A stretch of DNA of 64,000 bases, from contig OY482846.1 of assembly GCA_960531495.1 (NCBI GenBank), forward strand, positions 52,863,945 through 52,927,944. The letters are read 5' to 3'. The notes under the pieces were generated by a model. It ran no database searches and was not told where the DNA came from. It saw only the letters and a program-made list of their open reading frames with translations. A program made the position numbers and the translations under genes. This stretch comes from Zeus faber (taxonomy: Eukaryota; Chordata; Actinopteri; Zeiformes; Zeidae). Shown one piece after another: positions 11,803 to 21,400 of this stretch; positions within the stretch are counted from its first letter, which is position 1; each line of letters opens with the position of its first letter.

Positions 11803-11893
11803 TGTTTTTTATTTATTTATTATTTTTTTTAAAAAAATAAATTTTTCTTAAAAAAATTATTATTTTTTAATTAATTTTTTGAGAAAATTTATT
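11803..11893. repeat. Near-pure A/T tract of L units
   Basis: About 90 bp are almost entirely A and T, with T-run/A-run alternations such as TTTTTTTTAAAAAAATAAAT. It is present in every L unit that reaches this far (near 19553, 27309, 36283, 43363, 58436) and absent from S units and D. It should melt easily and could act as a replication or fragility element; that is inference. Confidence 0.85.
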
Positions 11894-12337
11894 TGTCCTT
11901 GGGCAATTATTACTTTGATTATTCGGCTTTTCTAAGTTTTTGGGTACGTTCTTTATTTGTCGATGGATATTTCTATCCTAGGTCCTTGTTGAGTTTGGGT
12001 AAGTTTCCGTTTTTCCTCAAGCGCCTCTGGTATAATTGGTTGGACTTCGTTGAGTCTGCATCGGCCGCCTTAAAATCTAATCCAGGATTATTTTTGCTGT
12101 CGTTTAGATGAGATTAGTCGAGTAGGCATTATTGAAACGCTGTTGTTATCCCTTTATTCCGGTTGGTCAAGTTTTGGTTATTTACTTGGGTAAGGTGTAA
12201 CTTGTTTGATAATTGGTTACTTTGATTATGGTGGCTAAAAAAATCTAAGAAACAGGTGGTTCCGGGAGTAAAGATAAATTTAGATTTAGTAGACAAAGCG
12301 GTTTCTATTATCATCTAAGCGTTTACCAATCTGTCGA

Positions 12338-13345
12338 GTCGGGGACGGTAGTTGGTTATAATTGGTCTAAGGTACGGTAGGTCCACGGCCTGGTCCATAA
12401 GTTTGAACCAGGGGATGAGGGCAAAAACTGATTTTTGTGAGAATTTAAGGGTGTCCAATTAGTTTTTTTTGGCAAGTAACATTAACCGTGTGTGGTGTAA
12501 TGTGCTGTTGCATGGGTGGGGCTAATCCCCATAGAAGACTGGGCAACGTTCAAGGTCCTGATGCCCTGGACCACCACACCCTGCGTGCTGTCCAAGTGGA
12601 CGCAAGGGGGGCCGCATACTTACCCCCTAGCCGAACAGACTGTTTGTTAACACCGCAAGGTTACCCCAGTCTGTCCAGACTAAGGCCTGGAGGTCATGAG
12701 GACAAAAATGGCTAAAATGGTTATGGACATATCACGAGGGCTCAGCAGCAACCAGGCAGCCGAGGGCTGCTCTGGGGTACCGTACCGGGAGTCCAGTGTA
12801 AGACCCTGGTCGGGGGCAAGGGTCGACAATGCGAACACCGTCTTCCCCGTCCCCCCGAATCAGAGAGCAAACACAAGGAGGGACGTACTTAAATATCGTC
12901 CAGGACCAGGGTCAACAAAGCCGGAGCGTCGTATTCCCATTCAAGTCTCTGGAACGAGTATCAAGACGAGTCCAACCGAGATCCTCATCAGGGACCAGGG
13001 TCAACAATGCATCCGCACTGCTTTCCTGGTTGCCCCCGAGTCGAGAACCCAGTTCTCCCAGTCCGAAACCTCCGTTGGGGACCAGGGTCAACCGAGCCGA
13101 AGCCCTGTTTTCCTGGTAGCCCCCGGGTTGGAGGATTCCGACCGGTACCTGGTGGCCACTAATGCCCCTCCAGGGATACTCCATCTATGGCAGTGACAAG
13201 AGCAACTGGATCAGCGGGGAGGAGAATGGGCCGGAACCACGCATCTCCCCCCAAGCTTCTACTGACCCAGGGACCCAGCCACTACCAACTGTAAAAACAG
13301 TATTCTACTTTTGAAGAAACAATTCCTGTGTCCCGTACACCGCAC
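12338..13345 (+). repeat. GC-rich block of L1, CpG-containing
   Basis: A sharp rise in GC content sets this block apart from its AT-rich surroundings. It carries an 8-bp inverted repeat (12635-12642 with 12667-12674), the 89-bp tandem repeat and a tail with GGGCCGGAACCACGC. It corresponds to D 7640-8490 and to copies at about 20088, 27844, 36818, 43905 and 58971. A 166-codon frame (12696-13196) spans it. The 89-bp spacing breaks reading register, and D does not preserve the frame, so I do not call a gene. A CpG-rich repeat upstream of a telomeric tract recalls vertebrate TERRA promoters, as inference only. Confidence 0.82.
12816..13168 (+). repeat. 89-bp tandem repeat, 4 degenerate copies
   Basis: ACCAGGGTCAAC or its variant GCAAGGGTCGAC starts copies at 12816, 12905, 12994 and 13081 (spacing 89, 89, 87). 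Copies share a following CCCTGTTTTCCTGG-like or GCTTTCCTGGT string and a CCCCCGAG end. Unit D carries three related copies spaced 90 and 89. Spacing not divisible by three argues against a repeat protein. Confidence 0.88.
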
Positions 13346-13870
13346 AACCCCAGGAATTGTTCAGTAATCTATGTTTTTTAGTTTTATACCTAAAAACATT
13401 GAATAGCGCTTACCTGAGCAAGGTCTTCATTATTTTGGCAATGAAATTTCGTCCAGGGTCTATTCGGGTTGTGCCTTTTACCCTCATGGTATTGTTATTA
13501 AAAAAATTTTTAAGCTGTTGTTGGGGTCCTATGTCTCGTGTTATTGATTTTTTTTATTTAAATGGTGGTCTATAAATATACCTTGTGCTTAAAAAATGGG
13601 TAAAGAGATTAAAATTAAAATACCCATGGTTCATAGTGGTCGGAACGGCCGCTATTTCCTGAAGTGGAGTCTACATCGTGTTATACATCCCTTGATTGGT
13701 TCACTATAATTGTCCCACAATGCCTATTTTCCAGAAGCTGATCGTATTTATTATGTTAAAATAATAAAATAATGATAAACCTTTGTCCATTGGAATTAAT
13801 TTGAACCAGAAAAGATAGTCTGAAACTGTTTCATTGAAGTGAAGGTGTTCCGGGTTTCTATTCCTAAGTA
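13346..13870. repeat. AT-rich middle segment of L1
   Basis: This stretch has A and T runs and short conserved strings shared with D (TACCCATGGTTCATAGTG, GGAACGGCCGCTATTTCCTG, AATTTGAACCAGAAAA). No gene is recognised. The two short frames on either strand differ between D and L and are not supported. Confidence 0.7.
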
Positions 13871-13875
13871 ATTGG

Positions 13876-13957
13876 TACCGCCAGCGAAAGCGGTATACGG
13901 TTGTAATAACGCGCCCACAGCGCGTGATATATTTACTGGGTGGGTAGTCACCGCCCA
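13876..13957 (+). repeat. Cluster of three GC-rich hairpins
   Basis: Three inverted repeats follow each other within 82 bp. TACCGC (13876-13881) pairs with GCGGTA (13890-13895). ACGCGC (13909-13914) pairs with GCGCGT (13920-13925), loop of 5. TGGGTGG (13937-13943) pairs with CCGCCCA (13951-13957) with one G-U. All L copies that extend here repeat it (21626, 29382, 38356, 45442 and 60509 regions). It is not a tRNA: the arm lengths and loops do not fit a cloverleaf. Confidence 0.8.
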
Positions 13958-14059
13958 AATCCAACAGGCTGGCGATGAGGAGAAGGAACCCACCGCCGGG
14001 AAGCCACAGACCCCAAAAAAACTCATCCCTACACCAACAAATAAACCGATCCCCCTCCC

Positions 14060-14650
14060 GGTAACCCGAGTGCGCCGTGTTTAAAGTGGCGCTCCATCAT
14101 TCCCGGAGGGTTCGGTTATCGTATTCCCCCTTTATTTCTTTTCTCTTTATTTTCTCTTTGGGGCATACACCTATGTATGAAGTGTGCTCCGTAATGAAAT
14201 GTAACGTAGCCACTTACTCTTTATCTGTAGCGGAGTCTCCGTTGTGGATGTCCATTTTATAGTCGGTTTATTATAATACATCCCAAATGTCCCTATAATA
14301 AAGATAATATTAAACTATGTTTTATTTAAATGAACGTCTCATGTACTATTAAAATTGATATGTAACGGGGCCAAAAAAAAGGACACATACGCACACAACC
14401 ATGTTCCCTTAAAGTCGGGATGTAATGGGTTTTATTGTGAAGAGCACAACATTCTTGAGTGATACCAGAAAGGTTGTAGTCCTCTGGTAGCGAAGAAGTG
14501 ATACTATCCCCGGTTGGTCCATCTCCATACTTGCGAGGGATTTGCCCCGGAGGCAGCCCGGAGTCCCGTAACCCGCCAGTCGATCTGCCAGTATCCCGGG
14601 TGCGCCGCGAGTGCGCCCTGATTAAAGTGGCACTCCCGCGCTCACGGGAG
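14060..14650 (+). repeat. Duplicated inverted-repeat motif with GC hairpin
   Basis: GAGTGCGCC, a TTAAAGT spacer and GGCGCTC occur at 14068-14094. A second version with GGCACTC is at 14609-14635. Each can fold into a stem with a 2-base bulge. The second copy runs into a perfect hairpin, CTCCCG (14633-14638), 6-base loop, CGGGAG (14645-14650). Between them lies AT-rich unique sequence with no recognised gene. Confidence 0.7.
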
Positions 14651-14699
14651 GACTAGGTTCCCGCAACCAAAGTGTGAAGTCCCGCATTTGGGCATGGGG

Positions 14700-15055
14700 A
14701 ACGTTCCGTGTCGGAGTGTCCACAGTTATTTAGCCTGTTTCGTCGTTTTTATAAGGTTTTTTTTAAAAGAAATTTTTGTGGTCCGTTGATAATTGGAGAT
14801 TTGTAATTTTAATGTTGAGTTAGGTATTAAGAGGGACTCTAGGTTGGACCGGGGCAGTTCTAGTGTTAAAGTTAGGTCTAATGATTAGGTTTTTTTTGAA
14901 AGACCTTTTTTTTAAAACATTTTTTATAACAAAAACAGTAATTTTTTCGGTTAAGTATAGGGCTAGGAGAAAGTTTTAGCGTTAGATTTTAAAATTAGGC
15001 CCTGGGTTGGTTTAAAATTGGGTTCTAGGTTAAGATTTGAAAGTAGGAATCGGGT
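14700..15055. repeat. T-rich transition segment of L1
   Basis: Runs of T and A (TTTTTTTTAAAAG, TTTTTTTTAAAAC) alternate with the first telomere-like strings (AGTTAGGTATTAAG, GTTAGGTCTAATG). It grades into the degenerate telomeric domain. No gene is seen. Confidence 0.65.
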
Positions 15056-16874
15056 TAGGGTAAAAATTAAGGTGAAAGTTGGGTTTGGTTTAGGGTTGGA
15101 GTTGGGGTTGGGGTTGAAATTGGGGATTTAGAATTAGGGATAGGGTTATAGATGGGGTTAGGGTTGGGGTTGGGGTTAGGGTTAGGGTTGGGGTTAGGGT
15201 TTAGGGTTAGGGTTGGGAATATGTTAAGGGTAGGGGTTAGGGTTGGTATAGATTCAGAGTTAGGTTGGGGTTAGTTAGGTTTAAGATTGGGGTTGGGGTT
15301 AGGGTTAGGGTTGGGAATATATTGAGGGTAGGGGTTAAGGTTAGGGTTAGGGTTTAGGTCTGAATTCAGGATTGGGAACGGGTTAATAGGGTATAGGTTT
15401 ATGTTAAGGGTAGGGGTTAGGGTTAGGTTTGGGTTCCGAATAAGGTTAGGCTCAAGGTTGGGGTCGGGGTAAGGGTTAGGGTTATGGTTAGGGTTAGGGT
15501 TAGGGTTAGGTTTGTGTTGAAGATCGGGTTGGGGTTATTGAGGTATGGTTTGTGTTTGGGGTTGGGAATAGGTTAAGGGTAGGGGTTAGGTTTAGGGTTA
15601 GGTTTAGGTTTGGATTCCGAATTAGGTTAGGGTATGTTGGGGTTAAGGTTGGGGTTGGGGTTAGGGTTAGGGTTGGGGTTGGGGTTAGGGTTAGGGTTAG
15701 GGTTAGGTTTGGATTCAAGATTGGGTTAGTGTTAATAAGGTAAGGTTTTGCGTTTAGGGTTAGGGTTAGGGTTGGGAATATGTTAAGGGTAGGGTTTAGG
15801 GTTGGTTTTAGATTCAGAGTTAGGTTAGGGTTAGTTAGGCTTAAGATTGGGGTTGGGGTTAGGGTTAGGGTTGGGAATATGTTGACGGTAGGGGTTAAGG
15901 TTAGGGTTAGGGTTTAGGTCTGAATGCAGGATTGGGAGGGTTAATATGGTATAGGTTTATGTTTAAGGTTAGGGTTGAGTTAGGGTTAGGGTTGGGAATA
16001 TTGTTAAAGGTAGGGGTTGGGGTTTAGGTTTTAGGTTTGGATCCAGAGTTGGGTTAGGGTTTAGTTAGGTTTAAAGGTTGGGGTTGGGGTTAGGGTTAGG
16101 GTTGGGGATATGTCTAGGGTAGGGGTTAGGGTTAGGTTTAGGTTTACCTTCAGAGTTAAGTTAGGGTTAATTTGGTCTGGTTAGGGTTAGGGTCGGGGTT
16201 AGGGTCAGGGTCTATTTTTAGGTTTGGATTCAGGTTAGGTTAGGGTTAGTCAGGCTTAAGGTTGGGGTTTGGGTTAGGGTTAGGGTTAAGGTTGTGGTTA
16301 GGGTTAGGGTTTGGTTCGGAAAAATAGGGTTAGGGTTAGTGGGGTATAGATCTGGGGTTAGGGTTAGGTTGGAGTTATGGGGTTAGGGTTAGGGGTAGGA
16401 ATGTGTTAAGGGTAGGGGTTAGGGTTAGGGTTAGGTTTGGATTCAAGAGTTAGTGTTAATCAGGTAAGGTTTGTGTTTTTAGGGTTAGAGTTTGGGTTGG
16501 GAATGTGCTTAGGGTTAGGGTTAGGGGTTAGGGTTAAGGTTAGGTTTGGATTCCGAATTAGGTTAGGGTTAGGGTCAGGGTTAGGGTTAGGGTTAGGAAT
16601 GTGATAAGGGTAGGGGTTGGGGTTAGGTTTAGATTCAGAGTTAGGTTGGGGTAAGTTAGGCTTTAAGGTTGGGGTTGGGGTTAGGGTTGGGAATGTGTTG
16701 AGGGTAGGGCTTAAGGTTAGGGTTAGTGTTTAGGTCTGGATTCAGGATTGGGTAAGGGTTAATAGGGTTAGGGTTAGGGGTTGGGGGTTAGGGTTAGGGT
16801 TAGGGTTAGGGTTAGGGGTGGGGTTAGGGGTTAGGGGTTAGGGGTTAGGGTTAGGGTTAGGGTGGGGAATATGG
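15056..16874 (+). repeat. Degenerate telomere-like domain, 1.8 kb
   Basis: Nearly all sequence consists of GGGTTA and GGGGTT variants. Superimposed is a longer period: GGGAAT(A/G)TGTT with GGGTAGGGGTTA recurs near 15215, 15313, 15564, 15774, 15873, 15994, 16105, 16393, 16500, 16587 and 16689, often about 100 bp apart or a multiple. Each is usually followed by a TTTAGGTCTG or GATTCAGAGTTAGG string. It is a higher-order telomere-variant satellite copied intact between L units. The R/V-rich and T/L/N/P-rich frames over it are artefacts. Confidence 0.9.
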
Positions 16875-17012
16875 TTAGGGTTAGGGTTAGGGTTAGGGTT
16901 AGGGTTAGGGTTAGGGTTAGGGTTAGGGTTAGGGTTAGGGTTAGGGTTAGGGTTAGGGTTAGGGTTAGGGTTAGGGTTAGGGTTAGGGTTAGGGTTAGGG
17001 TTAGGGTTAGGG
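16875..17012 (+). repeat. Interstitial telomeric tract, 23 x TTAGGG
   Basis: 138 bp of perfect TTAGGG follow GGGAATATGG at the end of L1 and are followed by TTGGTTGGTTGAG and the next J. The perfect purity contrasts with the degenerate domain just before it. Confidence 0.97.
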
Positions 17013-18439
17013 TTGGTTGGTTGAGTACTGTATTGATGATCCCGTCTACCCAGTTTGGGTAGCCTGGTATGTATTGGTGAGTACTTTTCCTATGTTCCCC
17101 CCTGGCCAGCAAGGGCAGTTTGGTATAGGGGACCAAAGGTAATGCACGGGCCGTCGCACGTTATCAAGATTCTCCAATCCCGTATTATGTTAGGTAGAGA
17201 GTTAGGTTCCTGTTCAGGTTGTTGCGGATGGTTAAGAACATTTTGTTTGTTTTTTTGTTCTGGGTTTAACCGTGGCAAAATACACCTTGTTGGTTTTTGT
17301 TTCAAGTTGTTATGGATGGTTAAGAACACACTATTTGTTTTTTTTGGGTGTTCATTTGTTATGGGTTTAAGAGTGGTTAAATAAACCTTATTTGTTTTTG
17401 TTCCAAGTTGTTACGAATGGTTAAGATCACCTTGTTTGATTTGTTGAGTACTGTATTGATGATTCCGTTTACCCAGTTGGGTATCCTGGTATGTATTGGT
17501 GAGTAATATTCCTATGTTCCCCCCTGGCCAGCATGGGAAGTTTGGTATAGGGGACCAAAGGTAATGCACGGTCTTGGTAAGATAATACCTGTAATGGGTT
17601 ATAAGGAGAATCTGCTTTCCGAGGCACAGGCTAGGTTAGGTTGGTTGAGTACTGTATTGATGATCCCGTCTACCCCGTTTGGGTAGCCTGGTATGTATTG
17701 GTGAGTACTTTTCCCATGTTCCCCCCTGGCCAGCAAGGGCAGTTTGGTATAGGGGACCAAAGGTAATGCACGGGCCGTCGCACGTTATCAAGATTCTCCA
17801 ATCCCGTATTATGTTAGGTAGAGAGTTAGGTTCCTGTTCAAGTTGTTGCGGATGGTTAAGAACGTTTTGTTTGTTTTTTGTTCTGGGTTTAACCGTGGCA
17901 AAATACACCTTGTTGGTTTTTGTTTCAAGTTGTTATGGATGGTTAAGAACACCCTATTTGTTTTATTTGGGTGTTCATTTGTTATGGGTTTAAGCGTGGT
18001 TAAATAAACCTTGTTTGTTTTTGTTTCAAGTTGTTACGAATGGTTAAGATCACCTTGTTTGTTTTTTTGGTTACGGGTTTAAGCGTGGTTAGGTACACCT
18101 TATTTGTTTCTGTTTTAAGTTTTTACGGATTGGTTCAGAACACCTTGTTTGTTCCTTATTACGGGTTTAAGCGTGGTTAAGTACACCTTGTTAGTTTCTT
18201 GTTTAAAGTTGTTACGGATGGTTAAGATCACCTTGTTTGTTTTTTTGGTTACGGGTTTAAGCGTGGTTAGGTACACCTTATTTGTTTCTGTTTCAAGTTT
18301 TTACGGATTGGTTCAGAACACCTTGTTTGTTCCTTATTACGGGTTTAAGTGTGGTTAAGTACACCTTGTTAGTTTCTTGTTTAAAGTTGTTACGGATGGT
18401 AAGAAAACCTTGTTTGTTTTTTATTATTAGGTTGGTTGA
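17013..18439 (+). repeat. J prefix of L2: three truncated J-led fragments
   Basis: Three J starts, at 17025, 17448 and 17649, each lead a short fragment before the full L2 begins at 18440. The first is J plus about 240 bp of satellite. The second is J fused at about 17571 to the last 77 bp of an S unit. The third is J plus satellite, cut at TTTATTA and followed by TTAGGTTGG. Identical prefixes precede L3 and L4, so the whole prefix plus L moves as a period of about 7.75 kb. Confidence 0.88.
17448..17648 (+). repeat. Mini S unit with internal deletion (201 bp)
   Basis: J (with its own substitutions, for example GATTCCGTTTACCCAG) runs to AATGCACGG and then joins a TCTTGGTAAGATAATACC string that matches the S-unit tail. 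The end is the S-type GGCACAGGCTAGGTTAGG. Copies occur at 25204 and 32936. It shows that S units were present at or before formation of the L array. Confidence 0.8.
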
Positions 18440-21400
18440 GTACTGTATTGATGATCCCGTCTACCCAGTTTGGGTAGCCTGGTATGTATTGGTGAGTACT
18501 TTTTCCTATGTTCCCCCCTGGCCAGCAAGGGCAGTTTGGTATAGGGGACCAAAGGTAATGCACGGGCCGTCGCACGTTATCAAGATTCTCCAATCCCGTA
18601 TTATGTTAGGTAGAGAGTTAGGTTCCTGTTCAAGTTGTTGCGGATGGTTAAGAACGTTTTGTTTGTTTTTTGTTCTGGGTTTAAACGTGGTTAAATACAC
18701 CTTGTTTGTTTTTGTTTCCAGTTGTTTATGGATGGTTAAGAACACCCTATTTGTTTTCTTTGGGTGTTCATTTGTTATGGGTTTAAGCGTGGTTAAATAA
18801 ACTTTGTTTGTTTTTGTTTCAAGTTGTTACGAATGGTTAAGATCACCTTGTTTGTTTTTTTGGTTACGGGTTTAAGCATGGTTAGGTACACCTTATTTGT
18901 TTCTGTTTCAAGTTTTTACGGATTGGTTCAGAACACCTTGTTTGTTCCTTATTACGGGTTTAAGCGTGGTTAAGTACACCTTGTTAGTTTCTTGTTTAAA
19001 GTTGTTACGGATGGTTAAGATCGCCTTGTTTGTTTTTTTGGTTACGGGTTTAAGCGTGGTTAGGTACACCTTATTTGTTTCTGTTTCAAGTTTTTACGGA
19101 TTGGTTCAGAACACCTTGTTTGTTCCTTATTGCGGGTTTAAGCGTGGTTAAGTACACCTTGTTAGTTTCTTGTTTAAAGTTGTTACGGATGGTACGAAAA
19201 CCTTGTTTGTTTTTTATTACGAGTTTAAGCGTGGTTAGGTACACCTTATTGTTTTTTGATTCAAGTTGTTACGGATGGTTAAGTGTACCCTGTTTCTTCT
19301 TTCTCTTAATTTCCGTATGATTACTTTTAGGAATTTAGGACACATTCATCAGTAGTGTACCTCAGGATCATTGAGTGTTTCAGCCTTTTAAACAAACTAT
19401 ACACCCTCTCCTAGAGGCAGGCCACCTGGGTTTGATCAAGACCCTGGTGTGTGTCCCTCGGTCAATTGGTTTTTTTCAAAAAAGGTTATTACTCGGATTT
19501 TGGGTACGAGCTCTATACGTTGGTAGGATATTTCTTGAATCTTTTCTGTTGTTGTTTTTTATTTATTTATTATTTTTTTTAAAAAAATAAATTTTTCTTA
19601 AAAAAATTATTATTTTTTAATTAATTTTTTGAGAAAATTTATTTGTCCTTGGGCAATTATTACTTTGATTATTCGGCTTTTCTAAGTTTTTGGGTACGTT
19701 CTTTATTTGTCGATGGATATTTCTATCCTAGGTCCTTGTTGAGTTTGGGTAAGTTTCCGTTTTTCCTCAAGCGCCTCTGGTATAATTGGTTGGACTTCGT
19801 TGAGTCTGCATCGGCCGCCTTAAAATCTAATCCAGGATTATTTTTGCTGTCGTTTAGATGAGATTAGTCGAGTAGGCATTATTGAAACGCTGTTGTTATC
19901 CCTTTATTCCGGTTGGTCAAGTTTTGGTTATTTACTTGGGTAAGGTGTAACTTGTTTGATAATTGGTTACTTTGATTATGGTGGCTAAAAAAATCTAAGA
20001 AACAGGTGGTTCCGGGAGTAAAGATAAATTTAGATTTAGTAGACAAAGCGGTTTCTATTATCATCTAAGCGTTTACCAATCTGTCGAGTCGGGGACGGTA
20101 GTTGGTTATAATTGGTCTAAGGTACGGTAGGTCCACGGCCTGGTCCATAAGTTTGAACCAGGGGATGAGGGCAAAAACTGATTTTTGTGAGAATTTAAGG
20201 GTGTCCAATTAGTTTTTTTTGGCAAGTAACATTAACCGTGTGTGGTGTAATGTGCTGTTGCATGGGTGGGGCTAATCCCCATAGAAGACTGGGCAACGTT
20301 CAAGGTCCTGATGCCCTGGACCACCACACCCTGCGTGCTGTCCAAGTGGACGCAAGGGGGGCCGCATACTTACCCCCTAGCCGAACAGACTGTTTGTTAA
20401 CACCGCAAGGTTACCCCAGTCTGTCCAGACTAAGGCCTGGAGGTCATGAGGACAAAAATGGCTAAAATGGTTATGGACATATCACGAGGGCTCAACAGCA
20501 ACCAGGCAGCCGAGGGCTGCTCTGGGGTACCGTACCGGGAGTCCAGTGTAAGACCCTGGTCGGGGGCAAGGGTCGACAATGCGAACACCGTCTTCCCCGT
20601 CCCCCCGAATCAGAGAGCAAACACAAGGAGGGACGTACTTAAATATCGTCCAGGACCAGGGTCAACAAAGCCGGAGCGTCGTATTCCCATTCAAGTCTCT
20701 GGAACGAGTATCAAGACGAGTCCAACCGAGATCCTCATCAGGGACCAGGGTCAACAATGCATCCGCACTGCTTTCCTGGTTGCCCCCGAGTCGAGAACCC
20801 AGTTCTCCCAGTCCGAAACCTCCGTTGGGGACCAGGGTCAACCGAGCCGAAGCCCTGTTTTCCTGGTAGCCCCCGGGTTGGAGGATTCCGACCGGTACCT
20901 GGTGGCCACTAATGCCCCTCCAGGGATACTCCATCTATGGCAGTGACAAGAGCAACTGGATCAGCGGGGAGGAGAATGGGCCGGAACCACGCATCTCCCC
21001 CCAAGCTTCTACTGACCCAGGGACCCAGCCACTACCAACTGTAAAAACAGTATTCTACTTTTGAAGAAACAATTCCTGTGTCCCGTACACCGCACAACCC
21101 CAGGAATTGTTCAGTAATCTATGTTTTTTAGTTTTATACCTAAAAACATTGAATAGCGCTTACCTGAGCAAGGTCTTCATTATTTTGGCAATGAAATTTC
21201 GTCCAGGGTCTATTCGGGTTGTGCCTTTTACCCTCATGGTATTGTTATTAAAAAAAATTTTAAGCTGTTGTTGGGGTCCTATGTCTCGTGTTATTGATTT
21301 TTTTTATTTAAATGGTGGTCTATAAATATACCTTGTGCTTAAAAAATGGGTAAAGAGATTAAAATTAAAATACCCATGGTTCATAGTGGTCGGAACGGCC

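Larger units (their letters stand above)
10691..16874 (+). repeat. Long subtelomeric unit L1 (reference copy)
   Basis: This is the first of the long units; its parts are listed separately. Its J core carries the S-type string GCATGGTCAG in the 5' half but continues with the L-specific GAGAGTTAGGTTCCTGTTC, so it reads as a recombinant between an S start and an L body. L6 at 57324 has the same hybrid form. Recurring frames, up to 172 codons in other L copies, are repeat translations with no recognisable domain. They are identical between copies because the DNA is nearly identical. Confidence 0.92.

Noticed and set aside
12612..12640. ATACTTACC in the GC-rich block, as at the 5' end of U1 snRNA
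   Set aside because: The match is only nine bases; the following sequence does not resemble U1 and there is no Sm site or snRNA promoter element.
12696..13196. 166-codon frame over the GC-rich block, present in six L units
   Set aside because: Identity between copies follows from recent DNA duplication. The 89-bp repeat shifts frame between copies, diverged unit D does not keep the frame, and no domain is recognisable.
13876..13957. tRNA-like fold
   Set aside because: The three stems have loops of 8, 5 and 7, there is no acceptor stem joining the ends, and no A or B box consensus fits.
16862..17136. Long frames of VRVRV, TLTLTL, NPNPNP or GLGLGL type on both strands
   Set aside because: They are translations of TTAGGG and its complement; a 6-bp repeat is open in several frames by default.
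18282..18800. 172-codon frame starting in satellite and running through J
   Set aside because: It spans a chance joint between satellite and J and occurs only where that joint exists. Composition is that of the repeat, with no start context or domain.
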